Source of the DNA: Aliarcobacter sp.
GTDB lineage: Bacteria; Campylobacterota; Campylobacteria; Campylobacterales; Arcobacteraceae
DNA: 9,977 nucleotides
Assembly: GCA_023268955.1 (NCBI GenBank)
Contig: JALRJW010000205.1
Coordinates: 1 to 9,977, forward strand
Reading direction: 5' to 3'
Position numbers and translations under genes: made by a program. Under the pieces are notes generated by a model. That model was not told the DNA's origin. It saw nothing but the letters and a program-made list of their open reading frames with translations, and made no database searches. Positions 1-6,829 of the stretch are shown here, piece by piece. How positions within the stretch are numbered: position 1 is the stretch's first letter; the number at the start of each line of letters is the position of its first letter.

Positions 1-20
1 ATTCTAATCTTATTTTTTTT

Positions 21-96
21 GCCTGCATAGCTCCAACGGTAGAGCAACTCCATGGTAAGGAGGAGGTTGCAAGTTCGATTCTTGCTGTGGGCACCA
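21..96 (+). tRNA. tRNA-Thr (anticodon GGU)
   Basis: A full 76-nt cloverleaf can be folded, with CCA encoded at 94-96. The acceptor stem is 21-27 with 86-92 (two G-U pairs), the D stem GCTC/GAGC is 30-33 with 42-45, the anticodon stem is 47-51 with 59-63, and the T stem GCAAG/CTTGC with loop TTCGATT is 69-85. The anticodon loop 52-58 is ATGGTAA, giving anticodon GGT at 54-56 and so threonine; the discriminator base is A93. Two oddities are visible. The first anticodon-stem pair is A47 opposite G63 (27-43), a mismatch. The base after the D stem (position 14) is C instead of the usual A. Identity is firm because every arm folds and the spacing is canonical. A T8 tract sits at 13-20; whether the gene belongs to a longer tRNA unit cannot be seen. 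Confidence 0.95.
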
Positions 97-171
97 TACT
101 TTCTTCTTGGATTTATTTCAATTTCTATGGGCTATTTTTTACAATTTACTATGTTTTAATTTGGATTTAAC

Positions 172-192
172 TTATGATATTATTTATCATAA
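172..192. repeat. perfect 8-bp inverted repeat over a stop codon
   Basis: TTATGATA (172-179) and TATCATAA (185-192) are perfect inverted copies around a 5-nt loop. The hairpin covers the TAA stop (180-182) of the minus-strand gene and lies in the gap facing the tRNA gene. It could act as a weak two-way end-of-transcript structure, but it has only one G-C pair and no clear U tract on either side, so a terminator role is not established. Confidence 0.45.
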
Positions 193-851
193 TATTCAAT
201 ATCAAAACTTCTAATTCTTTCATCTAAATAGTAATCAATTTTTATAGGTCTACAAATTTTGTCTAAGTATATATTTCCACCTATATTTTTTGAATAAGTT
301 AAATCACTATTACCTCTAATTACAAATGAAGTTGAGAAATAGTATCTAAATGTATCTATTATTTTTTGTGATGATTCAAAAATTGAACCTAAGCTAAAAA
401 ATTCATAAGATAGAGTATCTGTTAATACTTTTTCAATAGTATATGCTTTTATTACTTCTAGTATATATTTTTTATCATCTGAAGATAATCTAGTACAATC
501 TTTTTTACTCATACTTAGATATTTATAGTAATTAGTTTGTTTTTCATATTCTATATTATTTCTATCTAATGCATGAAGATTTCTGTAAACTTCAAGATTT
601 TCATTAATATCATTTTTTGCAATAATGTCTAATTTTATAAGAAATTTTGTCTCAAGGTTTTTTTTATCAAAATCACTCAATTTTTTATATTCTTCTACTA
701 AAGATTTGAATCTTTCTGATTCAATATTTTGGATTGTTTCATTAATACTTTTAGATTTTAATGTATCAAGCTTTGCCTCTGGTCTTAAAAAACTAAATGC
801 AATTATGATAAGTACAATAAAAGTTAATATAAAAAATAATCTTGAATTCAC
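180..851 (-). CDS. membrane-anchored protein of unknown function
   Basis: I do not recognise a named family. The 223-residue product starts with a hydrophobic stretch (about residues 5-22, FFILTFIVLIIIAFSF) after only one basic residue. This suggests a single signal anchor with the rest outside the cytoplasm, though a cleaved signal cannot be excluded. The remainder is charged and helical-looking. Residues about 76-112 (DIIAKNDINENLEVYRNL, then LDRNN-EYEKQ-YYKYL) follow a pattern I have seen in small bacterial envelope proteins, N-x2-Y-x2-L-x2-L-x-P/R-x-N-x2-Y-x2-K-x3-Y, reminiscent of one TPR-like helical pair. The C-terminal third is richer in beta-forming residues. Start: GTG at 851-849, chosen because AAAAGG lies about 6 nt upstream and the hydrophobic anchor follows at once. 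It lies 71 bp downstream of yihY and has its own possible -10 box, so it may be transcribed separately. Confidence 0.7.
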   Translation of the reverse strand: MNSRLFFILTFIVLIIIAFSFLRPEAKLDTLKSKSINETIQNIESERFKSLVEEYKKLSDFDKKNLETKFLIKLDIIAKNDINENLEVYRNLHALDRNNIEYEKQTNYYKYLSMSKKDCTRLSSDDKKYILEVIKAYTIEKVLTDTLSYEFFSLGSIFESSQKIIDTFRYYFSTSFVIRGNSDLTYSKNIGGNIYLDKICRPIKIDYYLDERIRSFDIEYYDK

Positions 852-867
852 AATAAACCTTTTAAAA

Positions 868-873
868 ATTATA
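868..873 (-). promoter_or_regulatory. candidate -10 box for the 180-851 gene
   Basis: On the minus strand 873-868 reads TATAAT, 16 nt before the GTG start. No recognisable -35 is seen at the usual distance, which is normal for Campylobacterota promoters, where that element is weakly conserved. In such AT-rich DNA a chance TATAAT is not rare, so this is a candidate only. Confidence 0.4.
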
Positions 874-922
874 ATGTAATAATATCTAAAAATTATTTTA
901 TTGAAGTTTAATAAGATAATAT

Positions 923-1711
923 TTATTTTATTTTATATTGAATATTAAGTTTATGGCACATTTTAATTCCATATAAATATATAATCCATGATACATATAT
1001 CCATAAGAATGTAAATAATAAAGTAGCTAAAGATCCATAAATAGTAGTGTAAGTTTTATTATATATTACATAATATACAAATAAATCTTTTGTAACTGAT
1101 AGTATTACTAAAGTTACAAAAGAAGAAGAAATAGCCGCTTTATTGTTAATCTCTCTATTTACACTTAATTTAAATAAACTATAAAAAATTATCCAAGCAA
1201 AAACAAAAGTCAATATATCTTTTAATATGTTATTTTCATAAAATGTTGTTAATATGTTTAAGGCTATTAATAACACTGTAAGAATCAAAATATAAAATGA
1301 GTAGAAAATAAAAGAAAAATGAATAGATTTTCTTTTTGTTCTATGTATTTTATTTACTATGTATTCATAATCTTTAAAAAACATAATTGAAATAAAAAGC
1401 ATATAGATAATTCCGATATATCCTAATTGATTAGAGTTAGATATATACTTTTTAAGGCTACTTATTATTTCATTAGAGTGAGTTGGGTTTAACATATCAA
1501 ATATATAATCTGTAAATATTTCTAAATATTTATTAAACTCTGGAAAATTTGAAATAGTAGATATTATTAAAGCTATAATAGGCAATATTGCAAAGATAGT
1601 GAAGAAACTTAAACTTGCAGCGTAGTAAGTTGTATCATCGTTAAAAAAGTCATCTAACACATTTAAAATCTTTTTAAATATGTTAGAGTTTTCTTTTTTA
1701 TTAGTTTCCAT
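923..1711 (-). CDS. YihY/BrkB family inner-membrane protein
   Basis: An integral membrane protein of 262 residues with about six hydrophobic segments. The family signature is at residues 25-50: DDTTYYAASLSFFTIFAILP, with the invariant-looking Y-x-A-A-x-L-x-[FY]-[FY]-x-x-F-x-x-x-P pattern. Further typical stretches are the LGYIGIIYMLFISIMFFKDY segment near residues 96-115 and the C-terminal TLLFTFLWIYVSWIIYLYG segment, where the family has an xxxWxYxxxxIxLxG-like end. Members were once called ribonuclease BN by mistake; the real cellular role is unsettled and may concern transport or envelope integrity. It is the last gene of the cmoA-bcp-pgbA-like-glcD-yihY run, 10 bp after the glcD stop. The ribosome site (TAAG about 9 nt before ATG) is weak, so translational coupling to glcD is plausible. 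From memory, C. jejuni has the same gene beside glcD. Confidence 0.88.
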   Translation of the reverse strand: METNKKENSNIFKKILNVLDDFFNDDTTYYAASLSFFTIFAILPIIALIISTISNFPEFNKYLEIFTDYIFDMLNPTHSNEIISSLKKYISNSNQLGYIGIIYMLFISIMFFKDYEYIVNKIHRTKRKSIHFSFIFYSFYILILTVLLIALNILTTFYENNILKDILTFVFAWIIFYSLFKLSVNREINNKAAISSSFVTLVILSVTKDLFVYYVIYNKTYTTIYGSLATLLFTFLWIYVSWIIYLYGIKMCHKLNIQYKIK

Positions 1712-1721
1712 TTAAAACTAC

Positions 1722-3110
1722 TTATAGTCCCATTTTAAATGGATTTAAAATATTATTAGGGTCGAATGCTTTTTTAATTTGTTTAAATAAATTAATTTCT
1801 GCATCTGTAAAGGCAATATTCATAAATGGTGCTTTTGATAGACCTATACCATGTTCACCTGAAAGTGTTCCACCCATATCAACTACAAATTGGAAGATAT
1901 CTTCAATAGCTTTATGTCCATCGTGCATCTCTTTTTCATTTGTTTTATCTTTAACCATTACATTTACGTGAATGTTTCCATCACATGCATGTCCAAAACA
2001 AGGAACTTGGAAGCCATATTTTTCACCAATGGCATAAATTCCATCTAATGCTTCAGGAAGTTTAGATCTTGGAACTGAGATATCTTCATTTAATTTTTTA
2101 GTACCATATATCATAGTTGCAGGGCTTGCGTTTCTTCTTGCAAACCATAATTGTTTACCATGATCTTCATCTCTTGCTTCAATAAATCCAATTGAACCAT
2201 AATTTGCAAATGATTCTTTTAGTGTTTGAATTTGTGAATCAATTTCTGCTTGTGATGAACCATCAACATCACCAACTAAAACTCCACCAGCATCATCAGG
2301 TAATTCAACTTGAGGGAACTTTTGTTTTAAAGCTTTAATAACTAAGGCATCTAAAAATTCCATAGCAACAGGATTTGCACCAGCTGCAAGTGATTTAAAT
2401 ACAGCATTCATAGCTTTATTTACATTAGGAAATATTCCCATATAAGTTTGTTTGAATTTTGGTTTAGGAATCAGTTTTAAAGTGATTTCAGTAATTACTG
2501 CTAAAGTTCCTTCTGAAGCAATTAAAATACCAGCTGTATTGTATCCAGCTACATCTTTAATAGTTTTTTTACCAGCAACGATAATATCACCATTTGGTAA
2601 AACAGCCCTTAATGCTACAACATAATCTTTAGTAATTCCATATTTAGCAGCTCTCATACCACCTGCATTTTCAGAAACATTTCCACCTAAAGTAGAGTAT
2701 TCTTCACTAGCTGGATCTGGTGGATAAAATAAACCAACTGCTTCCACAGCTTTTTGAAATTCCATATTAATAAGTCCAGGTTGAACAACTCCAACCATAT
2801 TTTCCATATCAATTTCAAGTAATTTATTCATATGTCTTTCAAGACTTAATATAATTCCACCATTTGATGGTAACGCTCCACCTGTAAATCCTGAACCAGC
2901 TCCTCTTGGAACAATAACAATTCCATGTTCATTGCAGTATTTTAAAATATCTGAAATATCTTGCTCGTGTCTTGGAAATACAACAGCATCTGGTTCAAAT
3001 CTTTCTCTTGTTGCATCATAAGAAAAAGCAATTAAGTGTGCTTTGTCTTTTTTAATATTTTCTTGACCAACAATAGATGTTAAATAATCTAAATGTTTTT
3101 GTTCTATCAT
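1722..3110 (-). CDS. glcD: FAD-linked 2-hydroxyacid dehydrogenase, GlcD type
   Basis: The 462-residue protein matches the GlcD / D-lactate dehydrogenase family in length and layout. An N-terminal FAD-binding (PCMH-type) domain spans about residues 35-215, with the pyrophosphate-binding loop PRGAGSGFTGG at 68-78 and ENAGGMRAAKYG further on. A FAD-oxidase C-terminal domain follows, with GHACDGNIH (373-381; metal/substrate histidines) and GGTLSGEHGIG at 413-423. It would oxidise glycolate or D-lactate to the keto acid and pass electrons to the membrane quinone pool, usually with an iron-sulphur partner (GlcF or LldE-type) that is not in this window. In the GHAxDGN motif a cysteine (C376) stands where glycine is usual. 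The ATG start lies 3 bp after the upstream stop and uses AGGA inside that gene's last codons, which implies coupled translation. The substrate cannot be told from sequence. Confidence 0.9.
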   Translation of the reverse strand: MIEQKHLDYLTSIVGQENIKKDKAHLIAFSYDATRERFEPDAVVFPRHEQDISDILKYCNEHGIVIVPRGAGSGFTGGALPSNGGIILSLERHMNKLLEIDMENMVGVVQPGLINMEFQKAVEAVGLFYPPDPASEEYSTLGGNVSENAGGMRAAKYGITKDYVVALRAVLPNGDIIVAGKKTIKDVAGYNTAGILIASEGTLAVITEITLKLIPKPKFKQTYMGIFPNVNKAMNAVFKSLAAGANPVAMEFLDALVIKALKQKFPQVELPDDAGGVLVGDVDGSSQAEIDSQIQTLKESFANYGSIGFIEARDEDHGKQLWFARRNASPATMIYGTKKLNEDISVPRSKLPEALDGIYAIGEKYGFQVPCFGHACDGNIHVNVMVKDKTNEKEMHDGHKAIEDIFQFVVDMGGTLSGEHGIGLSKAPFMNIAFTDAEINLFKQIKKAFDPNNILNPFKMGL

Positions 3111-3113
3111 TTT

Positions 3114-4127
3114 TTATAATCCTATTTGATATTTGTAATAATCTTCATATTTATCTGAATCAATCTCTTTTGATTCTTCACTATCTTTAACTTTTGATAT
3201 TAATTTTGATACAAAACCTTTTATACCATCAATTTCAGGCAATAAAGATGAAATTCCTGTAACTCTTGTATAAAATGGCATTTGTGCATCTGTATCGTCA
3301 TATGTAATGTAGTAGTTATCTAAAATATTTAAAGTTCTAGTATCTAAAATATTTACTTTTTGATCAACAACAATAAAAATTGTTCCTAAATCTTTTGATT
3401 TTGCATATTCTTGAATATCTAAAATTGTAGGTTTTGCAATGTTATTGAATTTTAAGTACGAACCAAACATATCAGCGTGTTCAAATGTAAAGTCTGCAAA
3501 TTTCTTTCTTACAACCTGGAAAACATCTTGTGAAGGTGCTATAACCATTGCATTTGTATAAAGATAATTTAATGCTAAAACATCACCTTTTTGTACAGTT
3601 CTACTTGTATTTGGAATTGCATCTTGTTTTAAGCCATCAAATTCTTTAAACTCTACCACTGAATTTTTTTCATTTGTTGAAACTACTTTAGCAATTCCTG
3701 TGATAATATTTTTATTGTTTCCATACTTATGAATAACTACACCACTTTGTCCAACAATTAAATTTGGTACATTAATTGTAGATTGATTATTTTCTAAATT
3801 ATCTATTATTGAAATATTTGTTTTTGGATTAAATGCAGTTTTTTGAGCTCTTTTAGGCTGTGATTTCATATCACTTAATAGATATTTATAATCAAAATTT
3901 TCACCTTTAGTTTCAATTTTAATATCTAAAATCTTCCAACCTTTTTGCTTCATATCAGAAACTGAAAAAACACCATTACATCCTTCCCCATCTAAAGGTA
4001 TATTTTCAATATTTGCTAACTCTTTAGTATTGTTTTTATAGCAAACAATGTTTTTAGCATTTAATGAAGAAACACTTAGTGTAATTACTGAAGTTGTTAA
4101 TAATATTTTTGAAATAGTTTTTATCAT
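3114..4127 (-). CDS. exported protein with PgbA-type N-terminal domain
   Basis: A 337-residue protein with a clear Sec signal peptide: MIK, a hydrophobic core ILLTTSVITLSVSSL, and a likely cut after LNA at residue 24. The mature part resembles the N-terminal domain of Helicobacter plasminogen-binding proteins PgbA/PgbB, a domain widespread in Campylobacterota. Recognisable parts are the start of the mature chain with its 'I-DI-IETKG' strand, the central 'IVGQSGVVIHKYG...AKVVS' hydrophobic strands, and the 'ALNYLYTNAMVIAPSQDVFQVVRKKFADFTFEHADMF' block (about residues 187-220, here split by commas in meaning only). It ends in GL, without the long variable tail and terminal lysine linked to plasminogen binding in H. 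pylori, so host-protein binding should not be assumed. It lies 17 bp after bcp with a good AGGAAAA ribosome site and 3 bp before glcD, in the order I recall from C. jejuni. Confidence 0.75.
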   Translation of the reverse strand: MIKTISKILLTTSVITLSVSSLNAKNIVCYKNNTKELANIENIPLDGEGCNGVFSVSDMKQKGWKILDIKIETKGENFDYKYLLSDMKSQPKRAQKTAFNPKTNISIIDNLENNQSTINVPNLIVGQSGVVIHKYGNNKNIITGIAKVVSTNEKNSVVEFKEFDGLKQDAIPNTSRTVQKGDVLALNYLYTNAMVIAPSQDVFQVVRKKFADFTFEHADMFGSYLKFNNIAKPTILDIQEYAKSKDLGTIFIVVDQKVNILDTRTLNILDNYYITYDDTDAQMPFYTRVTGISSLLPEIDGIKGFVSKLISKVKDSEESKEIDSDKYEDYYKYQIGL

Positions 4128-4144
4128 GAGTTTTCCTAAATTTG

Positions 4145-4651
4145 TTATTTTGCTTGAAGTTCGGCTAATTTTTCTTTTACTTCACTTACATGAAGTACTT
4201 CAATTTTTTCACCTTTTACAGATTTTTTCTTTCTTACGTTTACTTTATCCCAAACAGCAGCTATGTTTCCTTCAGGATTGATGATAAAAGTAGTTCTAAC
4301 AACACCCATAAACTCTTTTCCCATAAATTGTTTAAGTTGCCAAACTCCATAATCTTCACACATTTTTTTAGTTTCATCAGATAATAGAGTAATTGTTAAA
4401 TCTTTTTTTTCTATAAAATCTCTATGTTTTTTTGTTGAATCAGGGCTAACTCCTAAAATCATTGCATCTAAATCATCAAATTGCATATGTTGGTCTGTAA
4501 AATCACATGCTTGAGTTGTGCAACCTGGAGTTAAATCTTTTGGATAAAAGTATAAAACAACCCATTTCCCTTTTAAATCTCTTGAACAAATTTCTATATC
4601 ATCTTGATTTTTAGCACAAAAATCTGGAGCTTTATTTCCAACTTCTAACAT
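4145..4651 (-). CDS. bcp: thiol peroxidase Bcp (peroxiredoxin Q)
   Basis: A cytoplasmic peroxiredoxin of 168 residues, slightly longer than the usual 155 or so. The active site is PGCTTQAC: peroxidatic Cys44 and resolving Cys49, the five-residue spacing of BCP-type atypical two-cysteine enzymes. YFYPKDLTPGCT, GVSPDS and the conserved arginine in VVRTTFIINPEG (Bcp: 'RxTFxID') complete the family pattern. It reduces hydrogen peroxide and organic hydroperoxides using thioredoxin. Two further cysteines, C12 and C22, lie in the N-terminal strands, and C95 or so follows 'DETKKM'; their roles are unknown. The C-terminal end (VRKKKSVKGEKIEVLHV) is a little more basic than in E. coli Bcp. ATG start with AAAGGAAAG about 6 nt upstream. 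It sits 28 bp after cmoA and 17 bp before the PgbA-like gene, so it is probably cotranscribed with both. Confidence 0.95.
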   Translation of the reverse strand: MLEVGNKAPDFCAKNQDDIEICSRDLKGKWVVLYFYPKDLTPGCTTQACDFTDQHMQFDDLDAMILGVSPDSTKKHRDFIEKKDLTITLLSDETKKMCEDYGVWQLKQFMGKEFMGVVRTTFIINPEGNIAAVWDKVNVRKKKSVKGEKIEVLHVSEVKEKLAELQAK

Positions 4652-4679
4652 TGTTTTCTTTCCTTTGTAATTTTATATT

Positions 4680-5387
4680 TTATTTTATTGCAATAAATGT
4701 GGCAAAATTAACCCATTTAAATATGCATTCAAAATGCTTGAACCCACAATCTTTAATCATTTTTTCATTTTCTTGAATTGTATAAGGTATCAAAACGTTT
4801 TCCAAAGCTTCTCTTTTTTGAGCAATCTCATACTCACTATAACCTTGGTCTTTTTTATATTCATAATATTTATCTATGTAAAGTTTATTAATTTTTGAAT
4901 CAGTGGTAATTATTTTTTCACTAAAAATGAAAAGTCCACCATCTTCTAATGAATCATATATTTTTTTTACTAATTTTTCTCTGTTTAATGGTCTGATAAA
5001 CTGTAAAGTGTAATTTGAAAAAATCAATTTTGGATTTTTATATTCAATTTCAAAAAAGTCATTATTGAAAAAAGTAATATCAATACCAAATGCTTTTGAT
5101 TTCTTTGTAGCTCTGTTTATCATAGCTTCAGAACTATCAATACCTATTAGATTAAGTTTAAAATCGCAGTGTTTACCAAGCTCTATTAATGTTGAAGCTG
5201 TTGAACAACCTAAATCATAAACTGTATCGTTATTAGTTAAATAGTTTTTAGCAAAATCAATTGATAATTTTTGTGATTCTTTGTAAAAAGGTACTGACCT
5301 ATTTAACATATCGTCAAAAACTGATGCAACTTCCTCATCAAATTCAAACTGTTTTGTAATGGATTTTTCAAATACTTTATCTATCAT
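4680..5387 (-). CDS. cmoA: carboxy-S-adenosyl-L-methionine synthase CmoA
   Basis: The 235-residue protein aligns by eye along its length with E. coli CmoA. Shared blocks are FDEEVASVFDDMLNRSVPFY (16-35), the SAM-binding YDLGCSTAS (57-65), the acidic IGIDSSEAMI, NYTLQFIRP, and GYSEYEIAQKREALENV near 182-198, which holds the arginine (about 192) that binds the carboxylate in the family. CmoA makes carboxy-SAM from SAM and prephenate; CmoB, not in this window, uses it to form 5-carboxymethoxyuridine at the wobble base of certain tRNAs. It is the first gene of the five-gene minus-strand run and is divergent from the secretin gene across 94 bp. No Shine-Dalgarno is visible before the ATG (ATATCTGCC precedes it), but a TAAAAT box ends 7 nt upstream, suggesting a leaderless or nearly leaderless message. 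Confidence 0.93.
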   Translation of the reverse strand: MIDKVFEKSITKQFEFDEEVASVFDDMLNRSVPFYKESQKLSIDFAKNYLTNNDTVYDLGCSTASTLIELGKHCDFKLNLIGIDSSEAMINRATKKSKAFGIDITFFNNDFFEIEYKNPKLIFSNYTLQFIRPLNREKLVKKIYDSLEDGGLFIFSEKIITTDSKINKLYIDKYYEYKKDQGYSEYEIAQKREALENVLIPYTIQENEKMIKDCGFKHFECIFKWVNFATFIAIK

Positions 5388-5394
5388 GGCAGAT

Positions 5395-5400
5395 ATTTTA
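5395..5400 (-). promoter_or_regulatory. candidate -10 box for cmoA (leaderless start)
   Basis: On the minus strand 5400-5395 reads TAAAAT, followed by ATCTGCC and then the cmoA ATG. Transcription would start about at the first base of the start codon. This fits the absence of a ribosome-binding site. No -35 match is seen. Confidence 0.4.
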
Positions 5401-5422
5401 GCTAAATGTATATTAATAGATA

Positions 5423-5451
5423 TTGATAATTTTAAGAAAACTTAATATAAT
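5423..5451 (+). promoter_or_regulatory. near-consensus sigma70 promoter for the secretin gene
   Basis: TTGATA at 5423-5428 (five of six with TTGACA) and TATAAT at 5446-5451 (perfect) are separated by exactly 17 bp. The predicted start is near A5458, giving a leader of about 24 nt that contains the ribosome site AAGGA (5471-5475), 6 nt before the ATG at 5482. A good -35 is unusual in Campylobacterota, so this promoter stands out. Confidence 0.75.
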
Positions 5452-5481
5452 AAAAATAGTTATCTTAACTAAGGATTTTAT

Positions 5482-6792
5482 ATGCGTATTAAAGTTTTTA
5501 CATTTTGTTTCTTTTTGATTTCTAATATATATCTATATGGATATGAAACAGTTAATTTTAGGGGTTTAGAGTTAAAAGAATTAATTAAAATTGTATCAAA
5601 AGTGTTAGATAAAAACATATTGATTTCTACAAATATTAATCATAAAATTGATTTTATTTCAAATAAAAAATTATCAAAAGAAGAGTTATTTGAACTTTTA
5701 AAAGTTACTTTAAATAAAAATGCTTTGCAAATATCAAAGTTTAATGGTTTTTATGTGGTTGAAGCAAAAGAGATAATAATTAAAAAAGAGATTAAGACAA
5801 TAGATATAAAAAATATTGAAGTTGATGAAATATTTAAAATTCTTAAATCACTGAATTTAAATAAGGAGATTGTAATTTCAAAAAATGAAGAATCTAATTC
5901 TGTAATTTTACTTGGGCTAAATGAAGAAATAGAGATTTTAAGTAATTTTATAAAAAGTTTAGATGAAGAAAAAATTCAAGTTTTTGTCCAAGCAAAGATT
6001 ATTGAAGTTAATAATGATATGATTTCAAAAGTAGGTTTTTCCTATGGTCTTTTTGCATCTGAAACAAACTCAAATGATATAATCACTTTTTCTTCTAGTT
6101 TAAATGGTGGTTCAAATTCTATATCAGAAGTGCAAAACACCATTGGCTTAAATATACCTAATTTAGCTTCATCACTAGCTCTTGGTGCAACATTAAATTT
6201 ACTAAAACAAAATGGTGCTTTAAATATTATTTCATCTCCATCTATTTTAGCCTTAAATAATAAAGAAAGTGAAATATATTCAGGTCAAACTATTTCAATA
6301 AAAACATCTTTTTCTTTAAGTGATGGTGGAACTAGCAGTGAAAATTACAAAAGAGAAGATGTTGGATTGTCCTTAAAGGTTAAGCCTAGAATTTCTAGTT
6401 TTGATAAATTAAGTTTAGATATAAATTCAGTTATTGAAGGAATTAAAACTACTCAAACTCAAAGCGGTAACGCAGATACATCGAAAAAGTCCATAAATAC
6501 AAGCGTAATCTTAAATAATGGTGAAAGTGTTATTATAGGTGGTTTAACTCAAGAAAAGAATGAATCTACAATTTATAAAGTTCCAATTTTAGGTGATATT
6601 CCAATTATGGGAGCACTATTTCAAAATAAAAGCAATAATAATTTTAAGAATGAATTATTAATAGTTGTTACTCCTTATATTATTCCAAAATCAAAGGATA
6701 TTACATATATAAATAATCAGTTAGCAATATTGAAAAGTCTAGAAAACAGTTTTTTGAAAAAAGCTTTAGATAATTTAGAAAAAAAAGAGTGA
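5482..6792 (+). CDS. type II secretion-like outer-membrane secretin (GspD/CtsD type)
   Basis: A compact secretin of 436 residues. A signal peptide spans residues 1-20 (VFTFCFFLISNIYLYG). An N0-like domain at 22-95 begins VNFRGLELKELIKIVSKVL. One N1-like repeat (about 105-162, with SNSVILLGLNEEIEILSNFI) leads into the secretin core from 165. Core marks are VFVQAKIIEV (167-176), ISSPSILALNN (250-260), EDVGLSLKVKPRIS (292-305), NNGESVIIGGL (346-355) and VPILGDIPIMGALF (367-380), the T2SS hallmark loop. It should form a ring-shaped outer-membrane channel, for a type II system or DNA-uptake/type IV pilus-like machine. It is shorter than E. coli GspD (about 650), with fewer N domains; the tail after 400 is short and has no obvious pilotin-binding domain. 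No other secretion genes are near. C. jejuni CtsD, needed for natural transformation, is a likely relative, but I cannot assign the exact machine. Confidence 0.9.
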   Translation: MRIKVFTFCFFLISNIYLYGYETVNFRGLELKELIKIVSKVLDKNILISTNINHKIDFISNKKLSKEELFELLKVTLNKNALQISKFNGFYVVEAKEIIIKKEIKTIDIKNIEVDEIFKILKSLNLNKEIVISKNEESNSVILLGLNEEIEILSNFIKSLDEEKIQVFVQAKIIEVNNDMISKVGFSYGLFASETNSNDIITFSSSLNGGSNSISEVQNTIGLNIPNLASSLALGATLNLLKQNGALNIISSPSILALNNKESEIYSGQTISIKTSFSLSDGGTSSENYKREDVGLSLKVKPRISSFDKLSLDINSVIEGIKTTQTQSGNADTSKKSINTSVILNNGESVIIGGLTQEKNESTIYKVPILGDIPIMGALFQNKSNNNFKNELLIVVTPYIIPKSKDITYINNQLAILKSLENSFLKKALDNLEKKE

Positions 6793-6829
6793 TAATTAAA
6801 ATATCTTTAATCTTATAGATTTTGAAAAA

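Noticed and set aside
625..879. Plus-strand open frame of 84 codons
   Set aside because: It is antisense to the start of the anchored protein gene, has no ribosome site and no family resemblance; long open frames opposite AT-rich genes are expected.
4048..4384. Two plus-strand open frames over the bcp and PgbA-like genes
   Set aside because: Both lie antisense to well-supported genes, show phenylalanine/leucine-rich shadow composition and lack start signals.
5388..5481. Possible operator or riboswitch in the cmoA/secretin gap
   Set aside because: Apart from the two promoter candidates, no strong inverted repeat or riboswitch-like structure was seen in these 94 bp.
6795..6823. Possible terminators after the secretin gene: ATTAAA/TTTAAT (6795-6811) and AATCT-TAT-AGATT (6809-6821)
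   Set aside because: Stems of 5-6 bp made almost only of A-T, mutually exclusive, followed by at most four T; not distinguishable from background in this AT-rich gap.
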